A DNA stretch of 41,155 bases, from NCBI GenBank assembly GCA_001464055.1, contig LNET01000067.1, positions 1 to 41,155 on the forward strand, written 5' to 3'. This DNA is from Burkholderiales bacterium Ga0077543 (lineage in GTDB: Bacteria; Pseudomonadota; Gammaproteobacteria; Burkholderiales; Burkholderiaceae_C). Every line of letters starts with the position of its first letter. Within the stretch, counting starts at the first letter, position 1. Below are positions 17,962 through 25,147 of the stretch, one piece after another. The notes under the pieces are model-generated. The model worked only from the letters and a program-made list of their open reading frames with translations. It did no database searches and was not told the origin of the DNA. A program made the translations under genes and the position numbers.

Positions 17962-17985
17962 CCCAGTCCCAGTCCCAGTCCCAGT
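17962..17985 (+). repeat. Hexanucleotide microsatellite (CCCAGT)4
   Basis: Four perfect tandem CCCAGT units, with imperfect units on the right (CAGAGT, CCCAGC). It lies 35-58 bases before the ATG of the GGDEF-like gene. A related CCAGTG microsatellite sits in a dead gene at 30285. Slippage here could change leader length without a frameshift. Confidence 0.8.
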
Positions 17986-18019
17986 CAGAGTCCCAGCCCT
18001 CGGCTCCTGCCCAAGCATC

Positions 18020-18913
18020 ATGCGGTTCCTGTCCATCGCCAATCTGTCCTTGCTGGCCGCTGCTCTGCTGCTGCTGCTGTTTTCCCATTTCGGGGTCGCA
18101 AAGCCGTCCGTCGAATGGGCTTGGGTCGACATCGCGGCAGAGAGCGGCCTGGGCTTGCTGGCGGCCGCCTGGTCCTTGCTGGTGATGAACAGCCGGCCCG
18201 ACGGTCTCGTCACCCGCCTGCTCGGCGGCGGACTGGCCGCGCTGGCGCTGGCGTCCTGGTGCGACGCGCTGGACGAACTCTGGCGCTTGTCCGAGGCCGC
18301 TGCCTGGCTGGGGTGGACCGAATCGCTGCTGGCCTGCCTGGGTGTGCTGCTGCTGTCTGTCGGCCTGGTTCTTTGGCGTCAGGAGCAGGCGGTGTTGAAC
18401 GAACACATGCTCAAGCGCGAGCGCCTGTTCCGCGACCACCGTGCCCTGGACCGCCAGACACACCTGGGCAATGCGAGCTATCTGCGGCGGCAGATCGAAA
18501 CCGAAGCCGCGCGCGGCGCATCGCAGCCCTGCGGCGTGGTGCTGATCGACCTGCCGGGGCAAGCGGCCCTGCAGCAAGAACACGGCCGGGTCGAAGCCAG
18601 GCGGCGGCTGGACGCGGTCTGCCATCAGCTGCTGCTTAACCTGCGCCAGCGCGACCTGCTTTGCCGCTATGCTGGCGAGCGCCTGGTGGTGCTGATGCCT
18701 GAAACCGGGCTGGCCGAAGCGCGCCGCCGCGCGCTGCACCTGGCCCGCATGGTCGAGACGATGCAGTTCCACGCCTGCGACGACCGGCTGCTGCCCTGCA
18801 CGCCGCGCTGGATCTGCGCCCTGGCCGAAGCTGATGCTCAAGCCTTGCTCAGTGCGCTGAACCGCGAGATCGAGGGCCGGCCCGAAGCCTGGGTGCCGGT
18901 GAGCCATGTCTGA
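18020..18913 (+). CDS. Membrane protein with degenerate GGDEF domain
   Basis: A 297-residue protein with four or five N-terminal membrane segments (for example LSLLAAALLLLLFSHFGV and LLACLGVLLLSVGLVLW), a short linker helix and a GGDEF-fold domain. The start of that domain is recognisable as LDRQTHLGNASYLRRQIE. The signature position reads RYAGERLVVLMPET where an active diguanylate cyclase has RYGGDEF: the second G and one acidic residue remain, but the catalytic E is R. It is therefore probably catalytically dead and may be a c-di-GMP/GTP sensor or a scaffold. The ATG at 18020 gives MRFLSIANLS with a weak Shine-Dalgarno. It overlaps the AraC-type gene by 8 bases. Confidence 0.75.
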   Translation: MRFLSIANLSLLAAALLLLLFSHFGVAKPSVEWAWVDIAAESGLGLLAAAWSLLVMNSRPDGLVTRLLGGGLAALALASWCDALDELWRLSEAAAWLGWTESLLACLGVLLLSVGLVLWRQEQAVLNEHMLKRERLFRDHRALDRQTHLGNASYLRRQIETEAARGASQPCGVVLIDLPGQAALQQEHGRVEARRRLDAVCHQLLLNLRQRDLLCRYAGERLVVLMPETGLAEARRRALHLARMVETMQFHACDDRLLPCTPRWICALAEADAQALLSALNREIEGRPEAWVPVSHV

Positions 18914-19976
18914 TTCACGGGCCGTCCCGTCGGCGCAAGTCTGGTACGGCAGCGGCACGCCCTTCGTGCCCGCGCTGCACCAGCCGGCGCTGGTGCTTGC
19001 GCACGCACAGGACCTGGAGATACCCGTCGCGCGCCTGCTGCCCGACTGCGGCTTGTCGCAGGCCGAACTGGCTGGCGGTGCGGCAGAGACGACGCCAAGG
19101 CAATTGCTGCAGCTGCTGGCGAATGTGCAGGGCGTCATCGGCAACCCCGAGACGCCTTTTGCCATCGGCCGACAGTGGCTTCCTGGGCACTATGGCGCCG
19201 CCAGCCTGGCTTTGCGCAACGCCGGCAGCCTGAGGCAGGCGCTGGCCCTGCTGCAGCGGCACGCACCGGTGCTGAGCCCGCTGCTCGCGCCGCGGCTGGT
19301 GGAAGAGGGCGGGTTGGCGGTACTGCTGTGGCTGGACGCCGTGGGCCTGCACGCCCAGCGCCCGTTTGTCGTCGACATGCAGATGGCGGCCATCGTGTCG
19401 ATGACGCAGTGGCTGGCCGGCGAAAACCTGCCGTGGTCCTTCAGCTTCAACCGCAGCAAGCCGCGCCAACTGGAGCAGCACGAGGCTTTCCTGGGCAGCA
19501 GCCTGCGTTTCGGCTGCCATGTCGATGCGATGTTCGTGCCCAGCGAATGGCTCGACCGCCCCTGGCCAGCAGCTCGAAGACCCGGTGCCACGGCAGGGCA
19601 GGCCGCCAGCGAGCGTGCAGCCGCACTGGCTGCGGGACCCGAACACAGTTTGCTCGTTGCCTTGTACGACCTGTTGATGGACACGGTGAAGAGCCCACCC
19701 TCGCTGGAAGTGGCAGCAGAGCGGTTCGACCTGAGTCCCTCGAGCTTCAAGCGCCGGCTGGCGGCCGAGGGCACCCACTTCCAGTCTGAACTGGACCGCG
19801 TGCGCAGCCACGTGGCGCTGTACCTGTACCAGTTCCGGGGCAGTGGCAACGACGAGGTGGCCCGCCATCTGGGTTTCCACGACGTGCCAAATTTCCGCCG
19901 CTCGTTCAAGCGCTGGACGGGCATCACGCCCAGCGGCTTGCGAACGGCCTTGTGGCCGCCGCCAGCCGCTTGTTGA
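18906..19976 (+). CDS. AraC-family transcriptional regulator (OruR/ArgR-like layout)
   Basis: A 356-residue activator type with an N-terminal ligand-sensing domain of the arabinose-binding-related kind (AraC_N; about residues 25-210) and a C-terminal double helix-turn-helix. The second HTH is clear: DEVARHLGFHDVPNFRRSF followed by KRWTGITPSGLR. The first is LEVAAERFDLSPSSFKRRL. It overlaps the GGDEF-like gene (ATG inside its last codons) and precedes the metallophosphoesterase by 65 bases. Target and ligand are unknown; the neighbouring receptor, phytase or phosphoesterase genes are the obvious candidates. Confidence 0.92.
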   Translation: MSDSRAVPSAQVWYGSGTPFVPALHQPALVLAHAQDLEIPVARLLPDCGLSQAELAGGAAETTPRQLLQLLANVQGVIGNPETPFAIGRQWLPGHYGAASLALRNAGSLRQALALLQRHAPVLSPLLAPRLVEEGGLAVLLWLDAVGLHAQRPFVVDMQMAAIVSMTQWLAGENLPWSFSFNRSKPRQLEQHEAFLGSSLRFGCHVDAMFVPSEWLDRPWPAARRPGATAGQAASERAAALAAGPEHSLLVALYDLLMDTVKSPPSLEVAAERFDLSPSSFKRRLAAEGTHFQSELDRVRSHVALYLYQFRGSGNDEVARHLGFHDVPNFRRSFKRWTGITPSGLRTALWPPPAAC

Positions 19977-20041
19977 TCCCGCGCGTGCCCTCAACCGCAG
20001 ACCGAAAAGCGAAAAGCGAAAACCAAGGACCCACTTGTCCG

Positions 20042-20935
20042 ATGAAACCGTCGATCCGGCGCGCGGTATGCGCCTTTGTCTTCTGCGTGGCCGCAGCCCC
20101 GGGCCTTGCGCGTTCACCCGTGCCGGCTGAACAGCCAGCGAAAGTGCTGCTGCGGTTTGCGGTGCTCGGCGACGCCGAACCCAAGCCCGAGCCGCAGTTC
20201 CCGAACCTGGCGGGCGCGGTCGCCCAGGTCAATCGCATGGCCGCGCGGCAGCGGCTGGACTTCGTCGTCGGCGTGGGCGACATCGCGCACAAGGGCACCG
20301 AAGTGCAGTACGAGAACGCGACTGCCGTACTGCAACAGCTGAGCCTGCCCTTCTATCCCATCATGGGCAACGAAGAACATGGCAGCACGGTGGCGCGCTT
20401 TCTTTCGTATGCCGAGCGCTGGAACAACGGCAAGGTCCGCTTTCCCAAGGCCAGCTACGTGCTCGATCTGGAACACCTGGTGCTGGTCTTTGCGTCACCC
20501 GACCGTGGGCGCGACTTCGCCGACAGCGGTGTGGCCTGGCTGCAGCAGCAGGTGCACAAACACAAGGACAAGCCTGTCGTGCTGATCGTGCACGGTGCAC
20601 AGAAGGGCGTTTATGAAGAGAACACAGGCAAGGGCGTGGGCCACCCCGGCTTTGCCGACATCGTCAACAGCCCGAACGTGGTGGCGGTGATCTCTGGCGA
20701 CCTCCACATGGACATGGACCGTGTGGTGCACTCCAAGCAGCTGGGTCATGTGCACTACCTGCACGTGCCCGGGCTGGAGCGGACGAAGATTCCCGACGAA
20801 AGCCGGCATGTGCCGATGTTCCGGGTCTTTGGCCTGACCGATGCCCGCGAGATGCTGGTGGAAACCTACCAGGTGGGCACCGATCTGCCGCTGGAGCGAC
20901 ACCATTACCGCTTTCGGGTGGCCGTCCAGCAGTAA
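20042..20935 (+). CDS. Secreted calcineurin-like metallophosphoesterase
   Basis: A 297-residue periplasmic or exported phosphoesterase. The ATG at 20042 gives a good signal peptide (MKPSIRRAVCAFVFCVAAAPGLA, cut near residue 24); the open frame starts earlier but would bury the signal. Metal-site motifs appear in family order: GDAE (D44), VGVGDIAH (D80), MGNEEH (N110), IVHGAQ (H184) and SGDLHMD (D220, H222). The first motif lacks the usual GDxH histidine, so metal binding may differ. The substrate is not deducible, but the position beside a phytase fits a second secreted phosphatase that finishes lower phosphate esters. A purine-rich GAAAAGCGAAAAGCGAAAA stretch lies just upstream. Confidence 0.88.
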   Translation: MKPSIRRAVCAFVFCVAAAPGLARSPVPAEQPAKVLLRFAVLGDAEPKPEPQFPNLAGAVAQVNRMAARQRLDFVVGVGDIAHKGTEVQYENATAVLQQLSLPFYPIMGNEEHGSTVARFLSYAERWNNGKVRFPKASYVLDLEHLVLVFASPDRGRDFADSGVAWLQQQVHKHKDKPVVLIVHGAQKGVYEENTGKGVGHPGFADIVNSPNVVAVISGDLHMDMDRVVHSKQLGHVHYLHVPGLERTKIPDESRHVPMFRVFGLTDAREMLVETYQVGTDLPLERHHYRFRVAVQQ

Positions 20936-20991
20936 GGCCGGCTGGCTGCCGAATCCCGGGGGCGGAACCGGCCACCCACGGGAAGGCGCCT

Positions 20992-22917
20992 TCAAGTCCG
21001 CCCGGCCACCCAGTCGGGCAGGGCCGTGGCCAGCGCCGGCACCAGCGCGATCAACAAGGTTCCCAGGAAGATGGCCAGCATGGCCGGCAAAACCGAGCGG
21101 GCCACGTAGCCGATCGACTTGCCGAACATCGCGGCAGAAAAGTAGATGTTCATCCCCGCTGGCGGGCACAGGAAACCGACCTCCATCGCCGCCAGGAAGA
21201 TGATGCCGAAATGAACCGGGTCGATGCCGTAGGCCATGGCCAGTGGCAGCAGCAGTGGCACCAGCACGACGATGGCCGCATAGATCTCCATCAGGGCCGC
21301 AGCGGCGAACAGGAACAGGCACAGGACGACCAGGAAGACGTACTTGTTCGGGATGTAGCCCTGCACCCATTCCACCGCCAGGTCGGGGATGCCGGCATCG
21401 ACCATGAAGTTGGTCAGCGCCAGCGCCATGCCCAGGATGAGCATGACGCCGCCGATGATTTGGGCGCAGTCCGACAGCGCCTTGCCCAGCAGGCGCCAGC
21501 CCAGTTCGCGGTGGGCCAGGGCCTGCGTCAGCCCGGCGTAGGCGGCGGTCAGCGCCGCGCTTTCGGTGGGTGTGGCCAGCCCGCTGACCAGCGCACCGAT
21601 GGCCACCAGCGGTGCCGCCAGTTCCCATTTCGCCACCCAGGCGGCCGACATCGCATGGCGCAGATTGACTGGCGCAGCAGGCATGGGCGGCGCCGATGTC
21701 GCCGCACCCGGTTCGCGCCGCAGGTAGCCGCCCACCAGCAGCAGGCTGGCCACCATCACCACGGCCGGCGCCAGGCCTGCCAGGAACATGTCCTGGATGG
21801 GCACGCGCGCAATCACCGCGTACATGATCAGGGGAACCGATGGGGCCAGCAGCACACCCAGGGCGCTGGCGCTGGTGACCAGGCCGATGCCGCGCCGTTC
21901 CGAATAGCCGGCCTTCAGCAACATCGGCAGCAGCAGGCCACCGAGCGCCAGGATGGTGACGCCGCTGCCACCGGTGAGCGCGGTGAATCCCGAGCACAGC
22001 ACGGCCACGGCCAGCACGGTGCCCCGTATCCCGCCGCCAAAGAGCGCCAGAAACACCGCACCCAGCCGTTGCGCCGCACCCGTGCGCGCCAGAATCAGCC
22101 CGGCCAGCGTGAACAGGGGTAGGGCCGGCAAGGAAGGGTTGACGGTGATCTGGTAATGCGACAAGGGCACGGAGGCCAGCGGCAGCGCTTCGCTCCAGAA
22201 CAGCGCCAACGCCAGGCCGCCCAGCGCCGCGAAGATCGGCGCGCCGGCCAGCAAGAAGACCACGACCATCAGCACCAGGGGCCACAAGGGCAGGGCCGTA
22301 CCGTCGAATTGCGCTGCCAGCCAAGCCCCCGCCAGCGGCACCAGCGCCGCAGTTGCCCAGCGGGCAAGGGCTGCAGCGGCCCCAGCATCGCCGCCCAGGC
22401 AACGCGCCCCCAGCTTGAAACCCAGCAGCAGGAAGCCCAGCGGCATCGAAGCCTGCACCCACCACACGGGGATGCCATAAGCCAGTTCCTGCGCCGCACT
22501 GGCTTCGCTGGCCACGAAGCGCCAGCTCGCCAAGGCCAGCGCACCACACACCAGGGCAGCACCGCCCCAGGCCAGGGCGCGCACGGCCGGGCGTAGCGCC
22601 GCAGGCAGGATCTGCCCGAGACTGCTGCCCAGGGTGGTGAGATGGCCGTTGCGCGCGGCGGCCAGTGCACCGAACATCGTCATCACCAGGCCCAGGTGCT
22701 GCACCAGCACGGGCGCGTTCATCACGCCACGGCCCATGACCGGGCGCAATGCGATCTCGATCAGCGGGATCAGCGTCATCAGCAGCAGCGCCGCCGCAGC
22801 CAGGGCTTCGTCCCAACGCCGGGCCCAGAAGACGCCCGGCACCGCGGCCGTTGCCGGCGGCGTGTCTCGCGGCGGCGGGCTCGGCGGCACAGCCGGCGGT
22901 GTCGCTGCCAAAGTCAA
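20992..22917 (-). CDS. TRAP transporter fused permease (DctQ-DctM)
   Basis: The membrane part of a tripartite ATP-independent periplasmic transporter. The N-terminal third (about 30-180) is DctQ-like with four membrane segments (LAAAALLLMTLIPLIEIAL and following). The rest is a DctM domain with about twelve segments and the family motifs SGSGVTILALGG (here GGSGVTILALGG), ASALGVLLAPSVPLIMYA and GFLCPPAGMNIYF. A TTG at 22917 overlaps the receptor stop (TTGA) and gives 641 residues; other GTG or TTG starts downstream are possible, so the N terminus is uncertain. Together with the solute receptor and the TatT-like lipoprotein it makes a complete transporter. Confidence 0.92.
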   Translation of the reverse strand: MTLAATPPAVPPSPPPRDTPPATAAVPGVFWARRWDEALAAAALLLMTLIPLIEIALRPVMGRGVMNAPVLVQHLGLVMTMFGALAAARNGHLTTLGSSLGQILPAALRPAVRALAWGGAALVCGALALASWRFVASEASAAQELAYGIPVWWVQASMPLGFLLLGFKLGARCLGGDAGAAAALARWATAALVPLAGAWLAAQFDGTALPLWPLVLMVVVFLLAGAPIFAALGGLALALFWSEALPLASVPLSHYQITVNPSLPALPLFTLAGLILARTGAAQRLGAVFLALFGGGIRGTVLAVAVLCSGFTALTGGSGVTILALGGLLLPMLLKAGYSERRGIGLVTSASALGVLLAPSVPLIMYAVIARVPIQDMFLAGLAPAVVMVASLLLVGGYLRREPGAATSAPPMPAAPVNLRHAMSAAWVAKWELAAPLVAIGALVSGLATPTESAALTAAYAGLTQALAHRELGWRLLGKALSDCAQIIGGVMLILGMALALTNFMVDAGIPDLAVEWVQGYIPNKYVFLVVLCLFLFAAAALMEIYAAIVVLVPLLLPLAMAYGIDPVHFGIIFLAAMEVGFLCPPAGMNIYFSAAMFGKSIGYVARSVLPAMLAIFLGTLLIALVPALATALPDWVAGRT

Positions 22918-23936
22918 CGGCCCCGCGCCGTGCGGAAGGCCTTGAGGTGCATGAACACTTCGTCGAAGGTCTCGGCCGGCACCATGGTGCCGCGGATGCG
23001 CGGGTACAAGGCTTCTGCCAGCGCGTCCCATTCGCGCATCTGCTCCGGCGTGGGTCGGTTCACCGTCAGCCCGCGTTTGCGCATGGCCGCCACTGCTTCG
23101 TCGACTTCCTTGCGCGCCTGCGCCCGCATCTGCACCCCTGCACGCTCGCCGGCGCTGCGCAGCGCTTGCTGGCCGGCAGGCGACATGGCCTCCCAGGCGC
23201 GCTGGGTCACCACCAGGGCCCCGACGATGGGCGCCCAGTTGATTTCCAGCATGTTCGGTGCCGTGTTGAAGACCTGCCCTGCCAGCGCAAAGTAGGGCGT
23301 GGACGGCACCACGTTGATCATGCCGGTCTGCAGTGCGGGCAGGATGTCGGCGGTTTCCAGCGGCACCGGGGTGTAGCCCAGGCTCTTCATGATGGCCTGC
23401 TGTTCGGGTTCCGAACCCCAGGCGAAGAACTTCATGCGCTTGAAGTCGTCGGGCCTGAACGCGGGCTCCTTCGAGAAAAAGCGCACCCAGCCGGCGTCGC
23501 CCCAGCCGACGATGACGAAGCCCTTGCTGAGGAAGCGCCGCTCCATCGCCGGGCGCATCTTCTCGCGCACATGGTCGACCTCGTCCCAGTCGCGAAACAG
23601 CAGGGGCAGGGTCTGCAGGGCGGCCACGGTGGGCTCGATCTCGCGCAAGCCCACCACGCTCATCAGGGCGCCCTGCAGCTGGCCGATGCGCATCCGGCGG
23701 GCGATTTCGGCTTCGCCACCCTGGCTGCCGTCGGTGAAGACGGCAAAGCGTGCCCCGCCACCCTGGGCGGCTCGCCAGCTTTCACCCAGTTCCAGCAACG
23801 ACTGGTGATAGAGCGAGTTCTTCGGGACCAGGCTGCCGATGCGCAGCTGCACGGTCTGCGCCTGCGCTGCGCCGGGCAGTGCCAGGGCCAGCATCGACAG
23901 TGTGGTGTGGCGGCGTGAGGTGTTGACGGGTTCCAT
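22914..23936 (-). CDS. TRAP transporter solute-binding protein (DctP/TatP-like)
   Basis: A 340-residue periplasmic receptor that delivers its ligand to the DctQM permease. The signal peptide is MEPVNTSRRHTTLSMLALALPGAAQA. The mature part starts VQLRIGSLVPKNS and has the DctP-family pattern of alternating lobes, with LPLLFRDWDEVDHVR, MKFFAWGSEPEQQAIMKSLG and LQTGMINVVPSTPYFA. The arginine that binds carboxylates in classic DctP proteins (in a FRxP-like segment) is not obvious: the equivalent stretch reads DFKRMKFFAW. The ligand may therefore not be a simple carboxylate. It overlaps the permease by 4 bases and follows the TatT gene by 63 bases. Confidence 0.9.
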   Translation of the reverse strand: MEPVNTSRRHTTLSMLALALPGAAQAQTVQLRIGSLVPKNSLYHQSLLELGESWRAAQGGGARFAVFTDGSQGGEAEIARRMRIGQLQGALMSVVGLREIEPTVAALQTLPLLFRDWDEVDHVREKMRPAMERRFLSKGFVIVGWGDAGWVRFFSKEPAFRPDDFKRMKFFAWGSEPEQQAIMKSLGYTPVPLETADILPALQTGMINVVPSTPYFALAGQVFNTAPNMLEINWAPIVGALVVTQRAWEAMSPAGQQALRSAGERAGVQMRAQARKEVDEAVAAMRKRGLTVNRPTPEQMREWDALAEALYPRIRGTMVPAETFDEVFMHLKAFRTARGR

Positions 23937-23999
23937 CGGTGCTGTGGTCCTGGAAGGTCTCGAAAGCTCTCTGAAGCTCTTGGATGGGCTCTGAAGTTC

Positions 24000-24920
24000 T
24001 CAGAACCGGTCGTCGGCGGTGGCCAGCAACCAGGCGGCGCGTTCGCGCATCGCTTCGTTGGCGAGGTCGCGCTGCAGGTCTGCCGCTTTCAGGGCCTGAT
24101 GCAGCAGTGATTCGAAAGCAGCGCGGTCGCCGGCGGGCAGGGCCAGCGTTTCGGCCCGGGCCACGTACACGCCTGCGTTGCGGCCATCGGCCAGCTGCAC
24201 GGCGCGGTCGAAGTAGTCCCGCGCGGTGGCCGCGCTGCCGCCCGGCCGTGCGGCCTCGAAGCTACCCATCAAGGCCGCCAGCGAGCCCTTGCCATGGCCC
24301 GGCTCCGCTTGCCAGGCCAGCGTGGCCAGGGCCGTGGCCAGCGGCAGGTCGGCGACGAGTTCGGGCTGGTCCTTGCTCAAGGAAATGGCCGCACCCCAGG
24401 CGGCCGCGCCCCAGTAGGCCAGCGCGGCCTGCTGCGGCTGCAGGCGGGCCGTTCCCGCGGCCAGCGCCTGCCGGAAGCCTGGCTGCTGCCCTTCCAGCGC
24501 CAGCAGCGCATGGCGCTGCGCACGCCAGTACAGGCGTGCTGCCCGCTGCCGCAGGCGCTGGGCGCCACGGCTGTCCTGCATCTCCAGCCGGTCGGCATCG
24601 AATTCCACGAAGGCATAGGCGTACTGCGTGAAACCGGAAGCCACTGCGGTGGCCAGGGGGCCATGCCCGGGTGTCTGCCGCAACACCGCTTCAGAGAGCT
24701 TCAGGTGAAAGGCGGCGGCGTCGCGTGCCAGTTCCAGGTCGTCTTCATCGCCAGAACCCTGTACCGCCAGTTCGCTGGCAACAGCCTGCACCAGCAATGC
24801 ACGCGGTGTGCAGGCGCACATGAGGCAAGCCGCGACGATCAACCAGACTCTGTGCAGACGCAATCGCGACAAGAAAGGCCCCCGGATGGACTGCGTGCGA
24901 GTGCAGGTCTCAAGCTGCAC
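24000..24920 (-). CDS. TatT-like TPR lipoprotein of a TRAP transporter
   Basis: A 306-residue predicted lipoprotein resembling TatT of Treponema pallidum, a trimeric TPR scaffold that binds the TRAP receptor TatP. A hydrophobic segment VWLIVAACLMCACTP supplies a lipobox (LMCAC or VAAC). The rest is helical with TPR-like repeats, for example DYFDRAVQLADGRNAGVYVARAE, and the family-typical middle AYWGAAAWGAAISLS. The GTG at 24920 puts the lipid cysteine near residue 36. A TTG at 24872 gives a more normal signal length and has CGGGGG upstream, so it may be the true start. It is the first gene of the TRAP operon; a Pho-box-like triple site precedes it. Confidence 0.85.
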   Translation of the reverse strand: MQLETCTRTQSIRGPFLSRLRLHRVWLIVAACLMCACTPRALLVQAVASELAVQGSGDEDDLELARDAAAFHLKLSEAVLRQTPGHGPLATAVASGFTQYAYAFVEFDADRLEMQDSRGAQRLRQRAARLYWRAQRHALLALEGQQPGFRQALAAGTARLQPQQAALAYWGAAAWGAAISLSKDQPELVADLPLATALATLAWQAEPGHGKGSLAALMGSFEAARPGGSAATARDYFDRAVQLADGRNAGVYVARAETLALPAGDRAAFESLLHQALKAADLQRDLANEAMRERAAWLLATADDRF

Positions 24921-24960
24921 GACGGGCAGCGACGCTGTTGCTGCAACGCAGCGCAGCGTA

Positions 24961-24988
24961 GTGACAGCAAATGAAATGGCAGTGACAG
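24961..24988 (-). promoter_or_regulatory. Pho-box-like site upstream of the TatT-TRAP operon
   Basis: Minus strand: CTGTCAC (24988-24982), 4 bases, ATTTCAT (24977-24971), 3 bases, CTGTCAC (24967-24961). Matches to the PhoB half-site CTGTCAY are 7, 5 and 7 of 7. The layout is the same as at 17657-17684. It lies 41-68 bases before the GTG start of the TatT gene. Confidence 0.45.
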
Positions 24989-25086
24989 CTCCGGTTCAGC
25001 GTTACCGCCCAGGTGTTCACGTTTGGGCTGTGCAGCGGGCCCGGGATGTGGCCCTGTCGTCGGCCCCGGCGTGCAGGTTCATCAGG

Positions 25087-25116
25087 TTGTGAGCAGTTCC
25101 GACAATGCGGTATACC
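25087..25116 (+). promoter_or_regulatory. Predicted promoter of the Rieske-GS-ferredoxin operon
   Basis: TTGTGA (25087-25092), an 18-base spacer, TATACC (25111-25116). Each hexamer matches 4 of 6 consensus positions. The operon ATG is 32 bases further on. TTGT and ACAA ends inside the spacer region (25087-25104) make a loose inverted repeat that could be an operator. Confidence 0.4.
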
Positions 25117-25147
25117 TTCGCCCGGGGCATCCAGCAAAGGGTTTCGA

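Larger units (their letters stand above)
17606..18019. other. Divergent regulatory region, TonB receptor / GGDEF-like gene
   Basis: A 414-base region without a supported gene. It holds, left to right, the receptor ribosome-binding site, the 15-bp palindrome (17625-17639), the Pho-box-like triple site (17657-17684), a run of ten C (17832-17841), a weaker plus-strand Pho-like site (17869-17886) and four CCCAGT repeats (17962-17985). Reading the plus-strand frame back to a TTG at 17891 would give a Pro-Val repeat N terminus produced by the microsatellite; I do not accept it as the start. Confidence 0.6.
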
